A stretch of 60,361 bases of DNA from Pseudanabaena sp. M085S1SP2A07QC (GCA_020404895.1 JADBWK010000001.1:1-60361); one strand, 5' to 3'. Shown: positions 1 to 7,755, counted from the stretch's first letter. Notes: generated by a model from the letters alone, not told the origin. A program made the numbers and translations.

Positions 1-2
1 AG

Positions 3-77
3 GAGGTTTTCGATTACGATGGCTTCAAAATTGTCTCTGATAAAAAAGTCTGCTCTATCTCTACGGTCTCATGTTAG
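3..77 (+). CDS. Possible 3' end of an unrecognised gene
   Basis: An open frame enters from the left edge and ends with TAG at 75-77, giving 24 residues with acidic and aromatic content ([15 protein letters not shown]). I do not recognise it. It ends about 90 bp before the first CRISPR repeat, so it could be the tail of a neighbouring gene or chance coding. Confidence 0.2.
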   Translation, partial: EVFDYDGFKIVSDKKVCSISTVSC

Positions 78-169
78 ATTACAGCAACGCGATGATCGGC
101 GGTGGTTTTCAATTCACTAATCCCAACGCCAGTCAAACCTGTGGCTGTGGTAAGTCTTTTGGCGTTTAA

Positions 170-285
170 ATTTCCGATAACCATTACCCCGCAAGGGGAC
201 GGAAACATTTGCTGTAGGTGCAGCAATCGCGTTTGCGGCAGACTGCGCATTTCCGATAACCATTACCCCGCAAGGGGACGGAAGC
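170..285 (+). CRISPR. CRISPR array fragment A (2 repeats, 1 spacer)
   Basis: Two copies of a 37-bp repeat lie at 170-206 and 249-285. They start ATTTCCGATAACC, contain a CCCC-GCAA-GGGG hairpin and end GGACGGAAAC; one 42-bp spacer separates them. The second copy ends GAAGC instead of GAAAC, as terminal repeats often do, which suggests transcription on the + strand with this as the distal end. The +-strand 3' end would supply an 8-nt ACGGAAAC crRNA handle. The same repeat recurs at 1588-1848. No cas1, cas2 or effector gene is visible; only a cas6 lies nearby. With two repeats this looks like a remnant, not an active array. Confidence 0.9.
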
Positions 286-291
286 TGAGTG

Positions 292-1356
292 ATGATCGAG
301 ATTTATCTTGCAAGCCTAATTGTCGCCTTTAATACTGTGTCAGTCAATCTTTATGACATTCTCACTCCACAGAATAACTTCCTGACTCAATCAATTGCCC
401 AGAGAAGGCGAACTCCTCAGATGAGGCGAGGAAGACCCGAGCAATTTTCTGGCCAAGACGGTCTAATTTTAGAAAAACTGGTGCAGCAAAACCAAGAAAG
501 GAGTTATTACCTCTATATTCCCCGTTCCTATCAAGCGAATAAGCCGATGCCCTTGCTCTTAGCGTTTCACGGGGGTGTCAGTCAAGGTAATAGTATGGCG
601 GTCAAAACTGGTTTTAATGAGATAGCCGAGCGTGAGGGCTTTATTGTCGCCTATCCTAATGGTCTTGATCGGGGTGCTTATGGTCAGTGGAGTGACGGTC
701 GCCATTTGCCAGCCAATGATTCGATTGATGATGTTTCTTTTATGAAAGTGCTAATCAAACACTTATCTAAAACCAGAAATATTGATCAAAAGAGAATCTA
801 CGCTACTGGCGGTTCTAATGGGGGATTTTTCACCCAAAGGTTAGCTTGTGAAATGTCCGAGCAATTAGCCGCTGTCGCTTCTGTAGCAGCAACACTTCCG
901 CAACCGATGGTATCAAGGTGTAAACCCAAAAGAGCAATTCCCATTCTGATGATCAATGGCACCGAGGATAAACTTGTACCTTGGGCGGGGGGAACGATGG
1001 AAATTGGCGCAAACGCTCAGATTCTTTCGGTGCCACAAACAGTAGCTTTTTGGAGAAGCCGCAATGGCTGCTCCACCAGGAACCAAGAGGTGCGACTTCC
1101 TGATACGCAAGCGGACGGGACGGAAGTAGTTAAAATTGGATACTTTAATTGCAAGAGTGGTGCGCCGGTAGTGCTTTATCAGATAGAAGGTGGAGGTCAC
1201 GGCTGGCCCAGCGGACAGACAGATGCACTTCTGGGAAACGATTCTAGGGGAAACACACGAGGGAATCGCGCACGCCAGAGATTGGTTGGTAATACCAGCC
1301 AAGATATTAACGCTAGTGAAGTTATCTGGCAATTTTTACAGAAATATTCTCTGTGA
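292..1356 (+). CDS. Secreted esterase, PHB depolymerase/LpqC-like alpha/beta hydrolase
   Basis: The protein of about 354 residues belongs to the poly(3-hydroxybutyrate) depolymerase/feruloyl esterase group (COG3509 type). The core begins near residue 75 with LLLAFHGG, the oxyanion region. It carries the nucleophile elbow GGSNGG, a later NGTEDKLVPW acid-loop region and GGGHGWP with the catalytic histidine. The N-terminus (MIEIYLASLIVAFN) is short and hydrophobic, followed by a low-complexity QRRRTPQMRRGRPEQ linker, which fits an exported enzyme. The ATG sits only 7 bp after the last CRISPR repeat (a GTG at 289 is also possible). The true N-terminus may therefore have been replaced when array and gene became joined. 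The natural substrate is unknown; small polyester or acyl-ester hydrolysis is the family expectation. Confidence 0.8.
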   Translation: MIEIYLASLIVAFNTVSVNLYDILTPQNNFLTQSIAQRRRTPQMRRGRPEQFSGQDGLILEKLVQQNQERSYYLYIPRSYQANKPMPLLLAFHGGVSQGNSMAVKTGFNEIAEREGFIVAYPNGLDRGAYGQWSDGRHLPANDSIDDVSFMKVLIKHLSKTRNIDQKRIYATGGSNGGFFTQRLACEMSEQLAAVASVAATLPQPMVSRCKPKRAIPILMINGTEDKLVPWAGGTMEIGANAQILSVPQTVAFWRSRNGCSTRNQEVRLPDTQADGTEVVKIGYFNCKSGAPVVLYQIEGGGHGWPSGQTDALLGNDSRGNTRGNRARQRLVGNTSQDINASEVIWQFLQKYSL

Positions 1357-1399
1357 TTTACCTGTGGGGGCGACAAGTAGGCTAAAAGCTTGTGCCAAT

Positions 1400-1587
1400 T
1401 GTTAAAACTAAGCTGGAAAGTCGCCTTTCCGACTTGTCTTCAAAACCGTGCCTGAGAGTTTTCACCTCACACGGCTCCTCTCCGATAAACCCCTTGTCAT
1501 AGGGGGGGTGATTCGGTAGTAGTGATGGCGGCTTAATCCTTTGCTTTGCTGTGCATTGTAGTCATGGATAAAATACCAAAGGGTTCC
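1400..1587 (-). mobile_element. 3' remnant of a group II intron (domains V and VI)
   Basis: On the minus strand, 1477-1441 forms a group II intron domain V. It starts GAGCCGTGTGAG, has a GAAA tetraloop and closes with GGCACGGTTTTG. Immediately downstream, 1440-1408 folds as domain VI: AAGTCGGAAAG pairs with CTTTCCAGCTT, leaving a C/A mismatch that supplies the branch-point adenosine. The intron 3' end should fall near 1400. Sequence 1478-1587 would be domain IV or the end of the maturase gene, but no reverse-transcriptase frame survives. It stops abruptly where CRISPR repeat 1588 begins. A splicing-competent intron needs domain I, which is missing, so this is a fossil. Confidence 0.75.
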
Positions 1588-1848
1588 ATTTCCGATAACC
1601 ATTACCCCGCAAGGGGACGGAAACTCCATCTTGGTTAGATAGAGGCGATCGCCATCTATTATTTCCGATAACCATTACCCCGCAAGGGGACGGAAACAAG
1701 GGATTACATGATCGCAATGCAAAGGTTTTGTTTTAGAATTTCCGATAACCATTACCCCGCAAGGGGACGGAAACTCTGTAAATTCAATTTCAAAATCACA
1801 GATATCATCTAATTTCCGATAACCATTACCCCGCAAGGGGACGGAAAC
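1588..1848 (+). CRISPR. CRISPR array fragment B (4 repeats, 3 spacers)
   Basis: Four exact copies of the 37-bp repeat of fragment A lie at 1588-1624, 1661-1697, 1738-1774 and 1812-1848. The spacers are 36, 40 and 37 bp. Repeat ends (ATTTCCGAT and GGACGGAAAC) and the CCCC/GGGG stem are invariant. Spacer 1 contains the cyanobacterial HIP1 octamer. No AT-rich leader is seen on the left; instead the group II intron relic abuts the first repeat. On the right a decayed calcium-binding gene starts within 45 bp. The adjacent cas6 at 2310 could process its transcript. Confidence 0.95.
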
Positions 1849-1889
1849 AGATATACGAAATCAACCAATTCATTGCAAAACTCTAAAAT

Positions 1890-2273
1890 ATACCAAGGTC
1901 TAACAAAGAAACAGACCCTATTAGAGAACATCGGATTGTCTATGAAATAGAAGTTGATGTCTGCGACGAAGCAGAAAGAGCAATGGGTTGGTACTACTAT
2001 CTAGAAAATAAAATCACATTTCCATTTCTTGCCAAATGGAAGAAAAAAGCTAAAAAAATAGGTTTGATTATAGAAAAAGAAGTTGAAGTATTAGGGATGG
2101 CTTCAGAAGAAGATCGTGAAAGCAATATCTATGTCGAATTAGCTTATACTGGCGAACAAGATGATACATTTATCGCAAATCTATCAGACATTGAAGCTAT
2201 TAACCTAGATCCAGATACTAAAGAAGCAATAGCGGATTGACTATATTGGATAGAAATGGGTTACAGATTTTAG
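1890..2273 (+). pseudogene. Calcium-binding protein family (PF11535-like), start and end codons damaged
   Basis: The frame encodes a small acidic protein with the motif RAMGWYYYLENK-ITFPF-AKW typical of a cyanobacterial Ca-binding family. Reading frame conservation extends upstream of the only ATG (1983) through PIREHRIVYEIEVDV to an ATA codon at 1890, where a start codon would be expected. At the other end the frame meets TGA at 2238 after EAIAD. It would then continue in the same frame as LYWIEMGYRF to TAG at 2273, where I recall family members reading IADW-YW--GY-F. So a Trp codon appears to have become TGA and ATG to ATA. A shorter functional product from 1983 to 2240 (85 aa) cannot be excluded. 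Confidence 0.6.
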
Positions 2274-2309
2274 GCTTAGTAGTCACTAGGGAAAGTAAAT
2301 TAAAGATCA

Positions 2310-3440
2310 ATGCCACGCTCAAACACATCAGCGATCGCTAAATGGACAGACGACACCGAAATCGTCAGTGTCACTCTCATCTTAAGAGCGATCTCTGACA
2401 TTGAATTATCTTCCAACTACACCACTGCATTCCATGCATGGTTTCTTCATCAAGTCCGTGACAGCGATCCACAACTTTCAGCATATCTCCATGATGGACA
2501 ATCCGAAAAAGCCTTTGCTATATCGCCTCTCAATGGCAACCTCATAGCCAATACATTCCTTGCTAAAGTAGATAGCACCTATACTTGGACAATCTCCGCT
2601 CTATCCAACACTCTATGTACATGGCTAAAAACTTGGTACATTAATCATCCAGAAACTATTAACCTTTACAAAGGCAACTTTGAGATCGAGCAGATTAACA
2701 TTAATCAACCACCTACAACCTACAATAATCTTTGGTCATCTTCATCAAATCTAGATCCAAGATTTACACTCGCTTTCCTAGCCCCTACTTGCTTTCGCAG
2801 CAAAAATCACCATTTACCTTTACCGATTCCCACCAATATTTTCCATAGTTATCTCCGTCGATGGAATGACTTTGCTCCCGAAGCTTTTCCTCAAGAAGAG
2901 TTTTTAGCATGGATTGAAAAAGTAGTTTACATAACTAACTACGATCTTAGCTGCACCAAAGTTGCTGTTGCTAAACAGGGCTATGTGACTGGATTTACTG
3001 GTACTGTAGAATTTGCGATCGATCTCAAAGCCTCTCATAATTCAGATTTTGAAAGGTTGCTCTCAGCATTAATTAAACTCGCTAATTATTGCGGCACAGG
3101 GTATAAAACCACTTTTGGACTTGGACAAACCAGACTAATTGGGAAGGATGAAGTCGGAAACTGGAAAAATGGAAAAGAATCAATAGTAGCAACTCCAATT
3201 CAAGAGCATTTAGTTAAGAGAATCGCTGAGCTAACAGAGCTATTTCTACAAACCAAAAAAAGGCAAGGAGGTGATCGCGCTCAGAACACTGCTACTGTCT
3301 GGGCAACCATCTTAGCTCGTCGCGAACTGGGCGAAAGCTTGAAGGCGATCGCGATCGACCTCAATATGCCCTATGAAACAGTCAGAAAATATTCTCAAGC
3401 CGCACGTAAGGCTATCAGTGCTTTTGAAAAAGTTCCATAA
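2310..3440 (+). CDS. cas6: CRISPR endoribonuclease Cas6 with C-terminal helix-turn-helix extension
   Basis: This 376-residue RAMP protein would cut the repeat transcript into crRNAs. Residues about 40-76 match the Cas6 N-terminal signature: FHAWFLHQV with a candidate catalytic His, P-L-AYLHDG, then KAFAISPLNG. The glycine-rich RAMP loop GTGYKTTFGLGQTR lies near residue 270. Beyond the usual Cas6 end, about 80 further residues include GESLKAIAIDLNMPYETVRKYSQAARKAI, split here as GESLKAIAIDLNMPY and ETVRKYSQAARKAI. This looks like a sigma-region-4 or LuxR-like HTH. I have the impression that some other cyanobacterial Cas6 proteins carry it, but cannot verify that here. It lies 460 bp downstream of array B on the same strand, and no other cas gene is in view. 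Confidence 0.85.
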   Translation: MPRSNTSAIAKWTDDTEIVSVTLILRAISDIELSSNYTTAFHAWFLHQVRDSDPQLSAYLHDGQSEKAFAISPLNGNLIANTFLAKVDSTYTWTISALSNTLCTWLKTWYINHPETINLYKGNFEIEQININQPPTTYNNLWSSSSNLDPRFTLAFLAPTCFRSKNHHLPLPIPTNIFHSYLRRWNDFAPEAFPQEEFLAWIEKVVYITNYDLSCTKVAVAKQGYVTGFTGTVEFAIDLKASHNSDFERLLSALIKLANYCGTGYKTTFGLGQTRLIGKDEVGNWKNGKESIVATPIQEHLVKRIAELTELFLQTKKRQGGDRAQNTATVWATILARRELGESLKAIAIDLNMPYETVRKYSQAARKAISAFEKVP

Positions 3441-3618
3441 ATCCTATTCTTTGGAAGCATCTTCAAATTTTGGGAGACTTGAGAACCGTTAACAAGAGAA
3501 TCCACCAACGTACTCGCAGATCGGGAATCAACTTAGCCCAGCTTTTAAGTATTGGTAAACCTTGTGCCAATAAGAATCTGAGGGAGCGCAAAGAAACAGG
3601 AAGATACTTATATTCATC

Positions 3619-4310
3619 ATGAGCCAAGAGCTAAAAAGCATTAGAGGCAAAGAGGTTAGCCTATCCACGATTTGACGGGCACTTAAAAAAGTAGGGCTAA
3701 AACGCAAAAAAAACTTTTCATACCGATGAGCAGCTAAAAGAAGAAGTGCAACAGTTGAGGCAAGATTATCAAAAAATAGTGTGGGAACTTGACCCAGCCC
3801 AGATGATATTTTTGGATGAGTCAGGTATACATCGTGGTATGACCAGATTGTTTGGACGGGCTTTGTCTGGAGAGAGGGCGCATGGTAGTCGCCCCAAAAA
3901 TCGAGGCAAGAATATCACCATGATCAGCGCCATCTGTCTTGAACAAGTATTAGCAACCATGACTTATGAAGGAGGAACTGATATCCATGCCTTTATTACC
4001 AAAATGCTTGTACCAGTCTTATGGGTTGGAGCGATAGTCTTGATGGATAACCTCAATGTTTACCTCAATGCAAAAGTTAAAGAAGCTATTGAGCCTGTGG
4101 GCGCAAAAGTGATTTTTCTACCCAAACACTCACCTGAGCTATCGCCGATTGAGCTTTTATGGTCAAAAATTAAGGAGTTTGTCCGTTCTCGACAACCGCG
4201 CACTCGTCAAGAACTAGCTCAAGCTATCACTGATGCATTTAATATCGTCTCCAAGAAGGATCTTTTTGGGATGGTTTTCTCATTGTGATGCTATGACCGT
4301 TCTCATTTAA
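3619..4310 (+). pseudogene. IS630-family transposase, truncated and frameshifted
   Basis: The DDE catalytic core is clear: IFLDESG (first Asp), VLMDNLNV (second Asp) and SPIELLWSKIK (Glu), all between 3746 and 4288. Upstream, EVSLSTI-RALKKVGLKRKK is the end of the HTH region but is broken by TGA near 3674 and by a frameshift at a run of A residues near 3706. At the 3' end an extra G near 4268 shifts the frame; the family-like tail WFSHC continues in another frame to TAA at 4308. The N-terminal DNA-binding part is missing and no terminal inverted repeats were found. It cannot encode an active transposase. Confidence 0.8.
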
Positions 4311-4311
4311 T

Positions 4312-4547
4312 TCTGTCCTCACTATCTTGAAAACCGCGATATCAAACGCGAAGAAACGGCGGGTAGCATTACGATTTGGAATGGTAAGGCGCGTAAGCAA
4401 CGCAAGGGACAGATGGCGAAGGATCGCGCCGCTATTACCAAGATGCAGCAACTCGCGCCGCTTTAGAGAAAGTTGCCCAAGCTAAAAAGGCAGGGGAAGC
4501 AGGACGGGTATTGCTGACTTTGGCGACGGGGGCGGGTAAAACTTTTA
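4312..4547 (+). pseudogene. hsdR: Type I restriction enzyme HsdR fragment
   Basis: Two frames carry pieces of a type I R subunit. One (about 4323-4455) reads LENRDIKREETAG and NGKARKQRKGQM. The other (4430-4547) reads RYYQDAATRAALEKVAQ and ends in the ATPase Walker A LATGAGKTF. The overlap marks a frameshift. The gene is cut exactly where an inverted-repeat element starts at 4548; the rest of the helicase/translocase is absent. The hsdR assignment rests on the RYYQ-AA and TGAGKT motifs. Confidence 0.65.
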
Positions 4548-4706
4548 GGCTCAATAGGTGTTTCGGGGAGGTCAAACATGATAAATGGCTCAATGCTTCT
4601 AATGACGGGTGTTTCAGCCATCAAAGACCTCCGAGGCTAAAACTATTGCACATCAAGCATTTCAGCCATTTAAGCTAAAGCACCTCCCCGAAATGCCTAT
4701 TGAGCC
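4548..4706. mobile_element. Small inverted-repeat element (MITE-like) joining hsdR and hsdM relics
   Basis: The 159-bp segment begins GGCTCAATAGG and ends CCTATTGAGCC. The 26-bp ends are inverted repeats with about three mismatches (TTTCGGGGAGGT conserved inside). It has no coding capacity; the open frame across it is chimeric. No clear target duplication flanks it, which fits recombination between two copies rather than simple insertion. Confidence 0.7.
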
Positions 4707-4971
4707 AAAGAAATTACTCGATGATGCTCATGTCTGGTGCATCGTCAGCTTACCCGCAGGCGTATTTACATCCGCAGGTGCAGGCGTGAAAACTAACATC
4801 CTATTTTTCACCAAAGGCAAATCCACCGAAAGCATCTGGTATTAAGACCTATCCGACCTCAAAATCAACAAAAAAACACCCATTACCCTCGAACACTTTG
4901 AGGACTTCTTTAAGCTCCTACCCAACAGAGCCGATAGTGATCGCAGTTGGACAGTCACAAAGCTTTGTTAG
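4702..4971 (+). pseudogene. hsdM: Type I methyltransferase HsdM fragment
   Basis: The frame EPKKLLDDAHVWCIVSLPAG continues with VFTSAGAGVKTNILFFTKG, which matches the late part of the N6-adenine methylase HsdM (the LP-GVF and KTN-LFF-KG motifs). TAA at 4843 interrupts IWY-DLSDL where a second Tyr would be expected. The frame continues as PITLEHFEDFFKLLPNR to TAG at 4971. The catalytic NPPF part is missing. With the hsdR piece upstream this is the debris of a restriction-modification locus, in scrambled order. Confidence 0.65.
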
Positions 4972-5010
4972 CCAATCTGAAAGTTGCTTAATTCATATAT
5001 TTAAATTATT

Positions 5011-5154
5011 GGTAATCGTCTTTGGGTACAGAGTGATGGCACTGAGGACGGTATAACTGACGAACTAGTCGCCGCAGGCATCCTCAAGCAAGATATCGTA
5101 TTAGGCTTCCAAGAGCCAGCAGTACGCAAATATACGGGCTATGGTGTGGCTTAG
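5011..5154 (+). pseudogene. XisI-like protein, C-terminal fragment
   Basis: Forty-seven codons read GNRLWVQSDGTEDG, ITDELVAAGI, DIVLGFQEP and VRKYTGYGVA then TAG. This resembles the C-terminal half of XisI, the fdxN-element excision factor family common in filamentous cyanobacteria. The N-terminal half and the usual partner xisH are absent. There is no start codon at the beginning of the similarity. Confidence 0.6.
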
Positions 5155-5168
5155 GCAAAAGTAAATAG

Positions 5169-5212
5169 CGAAGTATAGAGTTGTTTCCCCGGGGAAACAA
5201 CTCTATACTTCG
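5169..5212. terminator. Perfect 44-bp palindrome before dapB
   Basis: CGAAGTATAGAGTTGTTTCC is followed by its exact complement with no loop (centre CCCC/GGGG). It lies between the xisI relic and dapB and could act as a transcription stop, but there is no T-run. Confidence 0.6.
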
Positions 5213-5278
5213 ACTGCTTGAAAAGCGCTATATTTAGCCAAAGTAGACCTGCAAAATAATCCCGCAAAAATATACTTT

Positions 5279-6097
5279 ATGACCAATGCACAAATCCCTG
5301 TTGTTGTCTCTGGGGCGACAGGCAAAATGGGGCGAGAAATAATCAAAGCGATCGCCCAAGCGCCAGACACGTATCTTGTAGGTGCGATCGGTCGCAAACA
5401 CATCGGTGAAGATATCGGTGAAGTGATTGGTATTGGTGAATTAGAGATACCTGTGACTGATAATCTCGAAGTCGTGCTTGCCCAAGCTTCTCAAGAGTCG
5501 CAATTACCAGTAATGGTTGATGTCACACATCCCAGCATTATTTACGACAATATTCGCTCAGCGATCGCCTATGGTGTGCGTCCTGTAGTTGGTACAACAG
5601 GCTTAAGCGAACAACAAATTGCCGATCTCGCCATTTTCGCGGACAAGGCAAGTACAGGCTGTATCATAGCCCCAAACTTTTCTGTCGGGGTGATTTTGAT
5701 GCAACAGGCAGCGATCGCTGCTGCTAAATATTTCCAACATGTGGAAATTATCGAACTGCACCACAATCAAAAAGCTGATGCGCCTAGTGGCACTGCAATT
5801 AAAACTGCACAGATGCTCTCAGAGCTAGGTCAATCCTTTAATACGGCAATTGTCGATGAAAAAGAACATCTCACAGGTGCAAGGGGGGCAACCTACGGCG
5901 AGAATATTCGTATTCATAGTGTGCGTTTACCAGGGCTAGTTGCGCGTCAAGAAGTAATTTTTGGGGCGATGGGTGAAACTTTAAAGATTGAGCATAATGC
6001 TAGCGATCGCACTTGTTACATGGCAGGTATGTTGCTTTGTGTCCGCAAAGTACTTGCACTCAAGTCCCTTATTTACGGTTTAGAAAAATTACTATAA
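5279..6097 (+). CDS. dapB: 4-hydroxy-tetrahydrodipicolinate reductase
   Basis: This 272-residue enzyme reduces 4-hydroxy-tetrahydrodipicolinate with NAD(P)H, the second step of the diaminopimelate/lysine branch. It therefore feeds peptidoglycan and lysine in the cytoplasm. The N-terminal Rossmann motif VSGATGKMG is at residues 10-18. The substrate-binding signature [15 protein letters not shown] lies near 158-172. Other family blocks are DVTHPS, VVGTTGL and APNFSVGV. Length is normal for the family. It stands alone, followed by a palindromic terminator and a tRNA gene on the other strand. Confidence 0.96.
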   Translation: MTNAQIPVVVSGATGKMGREIIKAIAQAPDTYLVGAIGRKHIGEDIGEVIGIGELEIPVTDNLEVVLAQASQESQLPVMVDVTHPSIIYDNIRSAIAYGVRPVVGTTGLSEQQIADLAIFADKASTGCIIAPNFSVGVILMQQAAIAAAKYFQHVEIIELHHNQKADAPSGTAIKTAQMLSELGQSFNTAIVDEKEHLTGARGATYGENIRIHSVRLPGLVARQEVIFGAMGETLKIEHNASDRTCYMAGMLLCVRKVLALKSLIYGLEKLL

Positions 6098-6119
6098 AAT
6101 TCCACTGCATCTCGCGCAA

Positions 6120-6168
6120 TTGAATAATAAAAAAGCACTTGCATTGCAAGTGCTTTTTTATTATTCAA
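6120..6168. terminator. Palindromic terminator after dapB
   Basis: TTGAATAATAAAAAAGCAC with TTGCA is mirrored by its complement around the centre, giving a stem of about 24 bp with A and T runs on both sides. It can serve dapB and the opposing tRNA gene. Confidence 0.75.
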
Positions 6169-6171
6169 GAA

Positions 6172-6246
6172 TACCCCCAGGGGAATTCGAATCCCCGTCG
6201 CATCCGTGAAAGGGATGTGTCCTAGGCCTCTAGACGATGGGGGCGT
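6172..6246 (-). tRNA. tRNA-Glu (anticodon TTC)
   Basis: The minus strand starts GCCCCCATCGTCTAGAGGCC and ends GGGGATTCGAATCCCC-TGGGGGTA. The 7-bp acceptor stem GCCCCCA/TGGGGGT, the T-loop GATTCGAATC and an anticodon loop CTTTCAC with anticodon TTC are all present. The CCA end is not encoded. Confidence 0.95.
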
Positions 6247-6347
6247 GTTCTTGACCTTTATTAAGATACATACATGACTGAACCTTTGTCAACACTTAAA
6301 GCAAACTTTTTGTATATAGCAGAAATCCAGCGCTTTGTGGATTTTTG

Positions 6348-6818
6348 CTATATTTTGGGGCGAATACCATAGTTGCGATAGCGCCAATAATCTTGCAGGA
6401 TTTGAGCATGGTCGAAACATAACTGGCTAGGTATTTCCCAAGCCGCAAAACAACCAACAGACTTAGCATCATCATCAGCCTTTGGTTCGCCCACTGCTTC
6501 AGCCATATACACCGCACTAATCGTATGGAGACGCTCATCTCGACTAGGATTTGAGTAAAGCCCTAGCAGGTCGATTAACTCCACCTTTAGCCCTGTTTCT
6601 TCTTGAGCCTCACGCCTTGCGGCATCTTCGAGACGTTCGCCATAATCGACAAATCCACCAGCGATCGCCCAGCCGTGGGGAGGATTTAGTCTTTCAATTA
6701 ACACAATGGGTTGATTTGGGCGATCGCGCAGGGCAATGATGATATCAACCGTAGGAACTGGATTTCGGTATTTCACTTGATTTGCAAAGTTATTTGAAAA
6801 AAGCGAGCGGTGGCGCAT
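6348..6818 (-). CDS. NUDIX hydrolase
   Basis: The Nudix box is intact: [15 protein letters not shown] then REAQEETGL, matching GX5EX7REUXEEXGU. The domain begins at [16 protein letters not shown]. Such proteins cleave nucleoside diphosphates linked to another moiety, such as ADP-ribose or oxidised dNTPs; the substrate here is unknown. The frame opens at ATG 6818, but that ATG and the first residues (MRHRSL) lie inside an intergenic palindrome. The likelier ancestral start is GTG at 6776, directly before KYRNPVP. No Shine-Dalgarno sequence separates the two choices. Confidence 0.88.
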   Translation of the reverse strand: MRHRSLFSNNFANQVKYRNPVPTVDIIIALRDRPNQPIVLIERLNPPHGWAIAGGFVDYGERLEDAARREAQEETGLKVELIDLLGLYSNPSRDERLHTISAVYMAEAVGEPKADDDAKSVGCFAAWEIPSQLCFDHAQILQDYWRYRNYGIRPKI

Positions 6819-6839
6819 CGCGCCGCCACTCGCTTTATA
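6796..6839. repeat. Palindrome overlapping the NUDIX start
   Basis: AAAGCGAGCGGTGGCGC and GCGCCGCCACTCGCTTT form a near-perfect stem around ATC. It belongs to the GC-loop palindromes seen at many gene borders in this window. Confidence 0.7.
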
Positions 6840-6912
6840 AGCTTTAAGACAGCGCTTTTCGCACTCTAGAGGGTAATTACAGCTACAAAATGCGGCTTCA
6901 CACTAAGTTATC

Positions 6913-7755
6913 ATGCAGATTCATAATCCGAGAGCTATAAGCATTATTCGGCAGGAGAGTATTTCTTTGATCCCAATCAACATAGAAATTGTAGAAGGTA
7001 ATCCAAATCTTGCTTCTCTCTTGGGTTGGCATTTGCAGCAGATTGGCTATTCGGTATTTCAGGCGGTCAGTTGTCAGCAAGCAAAGCTCGTGTTTCAAAA
7101 GCAACAGCCCAGTTTGGTGATCTTGAGTACCGATCTGCCTGATGGGGATGGTATCGAGTTGTGTCGCTGGCTTCATAAACAAAGAAGTCCGTTAATATTC
7201 GTGATTTCGTCGCGTACCAATGAATCTGACATCGTGGAGGGTTTAAAATCGGGCGCAGATGACTATTTGACGAAACCCTTTGGGATGCAAGAATTTTTGG
7301 CAAGGGTGGAGGCTTTAACCCGTAGATTACGTACATCTGCACCTCCTGCTTGTCTTGATTATGGTGTGCTGAAGATCGATTTGGTACAACGACAGGTAAG
7401 ACTAAAGGGCAGTGCGATCGATTTAACTCCTCAAGAATTTAGTTTGCTCTATGTTCTTGCTCAGTCGGAGGGACTTGCCCTTAGTCGCGCTGAACTTCTG
7501 CAACGTGCTTGGCCAGATGAGATTAATAATCCGCGCACTGTCGATACACATGTTTTATCGTTACGCAAAAAATTAGAGGTTGATCCGCAACAACCAAATT
7601 TGATTCAAACAGTCCGAAATATTGGTTATCGCTTTAATCCTGAAGCGTTAACTCGTCCGCCTTTGCGTCCTAATTCTCAAAGCTCAAATAACTCAAATAG
7701 CGATCGCCCACCGCAATTCACCGCTCCACCAAGTCGATCATTTGCCAAATACTAA
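6913..7755 (+). CDS. OmpR-type response regulator with a degenerate receiver
   Basis: The product is a receiver plus winged-helix DNA-binding protein of 280 residues. The output domain (about 155-245) has LTPQEFSLLYVLAQ, the recognition region TVDTHVLSLRKKLE and the wing VRNIGYRFN. In the receiver the phospho-acceptor position reads VILSTDLPDGDG, so Ser72 stands where Asp is usual. The N-terminal acidic pair is EG (28-29) instead of DD. Lys in YLTKPF is kept. It may act without phosphorylation, as atypical receivers do. The first 20 residues look non-homologous, and a TTG at 6967 is an alternative start. No kinase gene is adjacent. Confidence 0.88.
   Translation: MQIHNPRAISIIRQESISLIPINIEIVEGNPNLASLLGWHLQQIGYSVFQAVSCQQAKLVFQKQQPSLVILSTDLPDGDGIELCRWLHKQRSPLIFVISSRTNESDIVEGLKSGADDYLTKPFGMQEFLARVEALTRRLRTSAPPACLDYGVLKIDLVQRQVRLKGSAIDLTPQEFSLLYVLAQSEGLALSRAELLQRAWPDEINNPRTVDTHVLSLRKKLEVDPQQPNLIQTVRNIGYRFNPEALTRPPLRPNSQSSNNSNSDRPPQFTAPPSRSFAKY

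Noticed and set aside
102-332. Open frame of 76 codons across the CRISPR repeats
   Set aside because: Its translation is the repeat read in frame (PITITPQGDG-N) twice; no independent coding evidence.
913-1332. Long minus-strand frame opposite the esterase
   Set aside because: The + frame has clear hydrolase motifs; the opposite frame has none.
4609-4845. Open frame of 78 codons
   Set aside because: It starts inside the inverted-repeat element and runs into hsdM debris; a chimera, not a gene.
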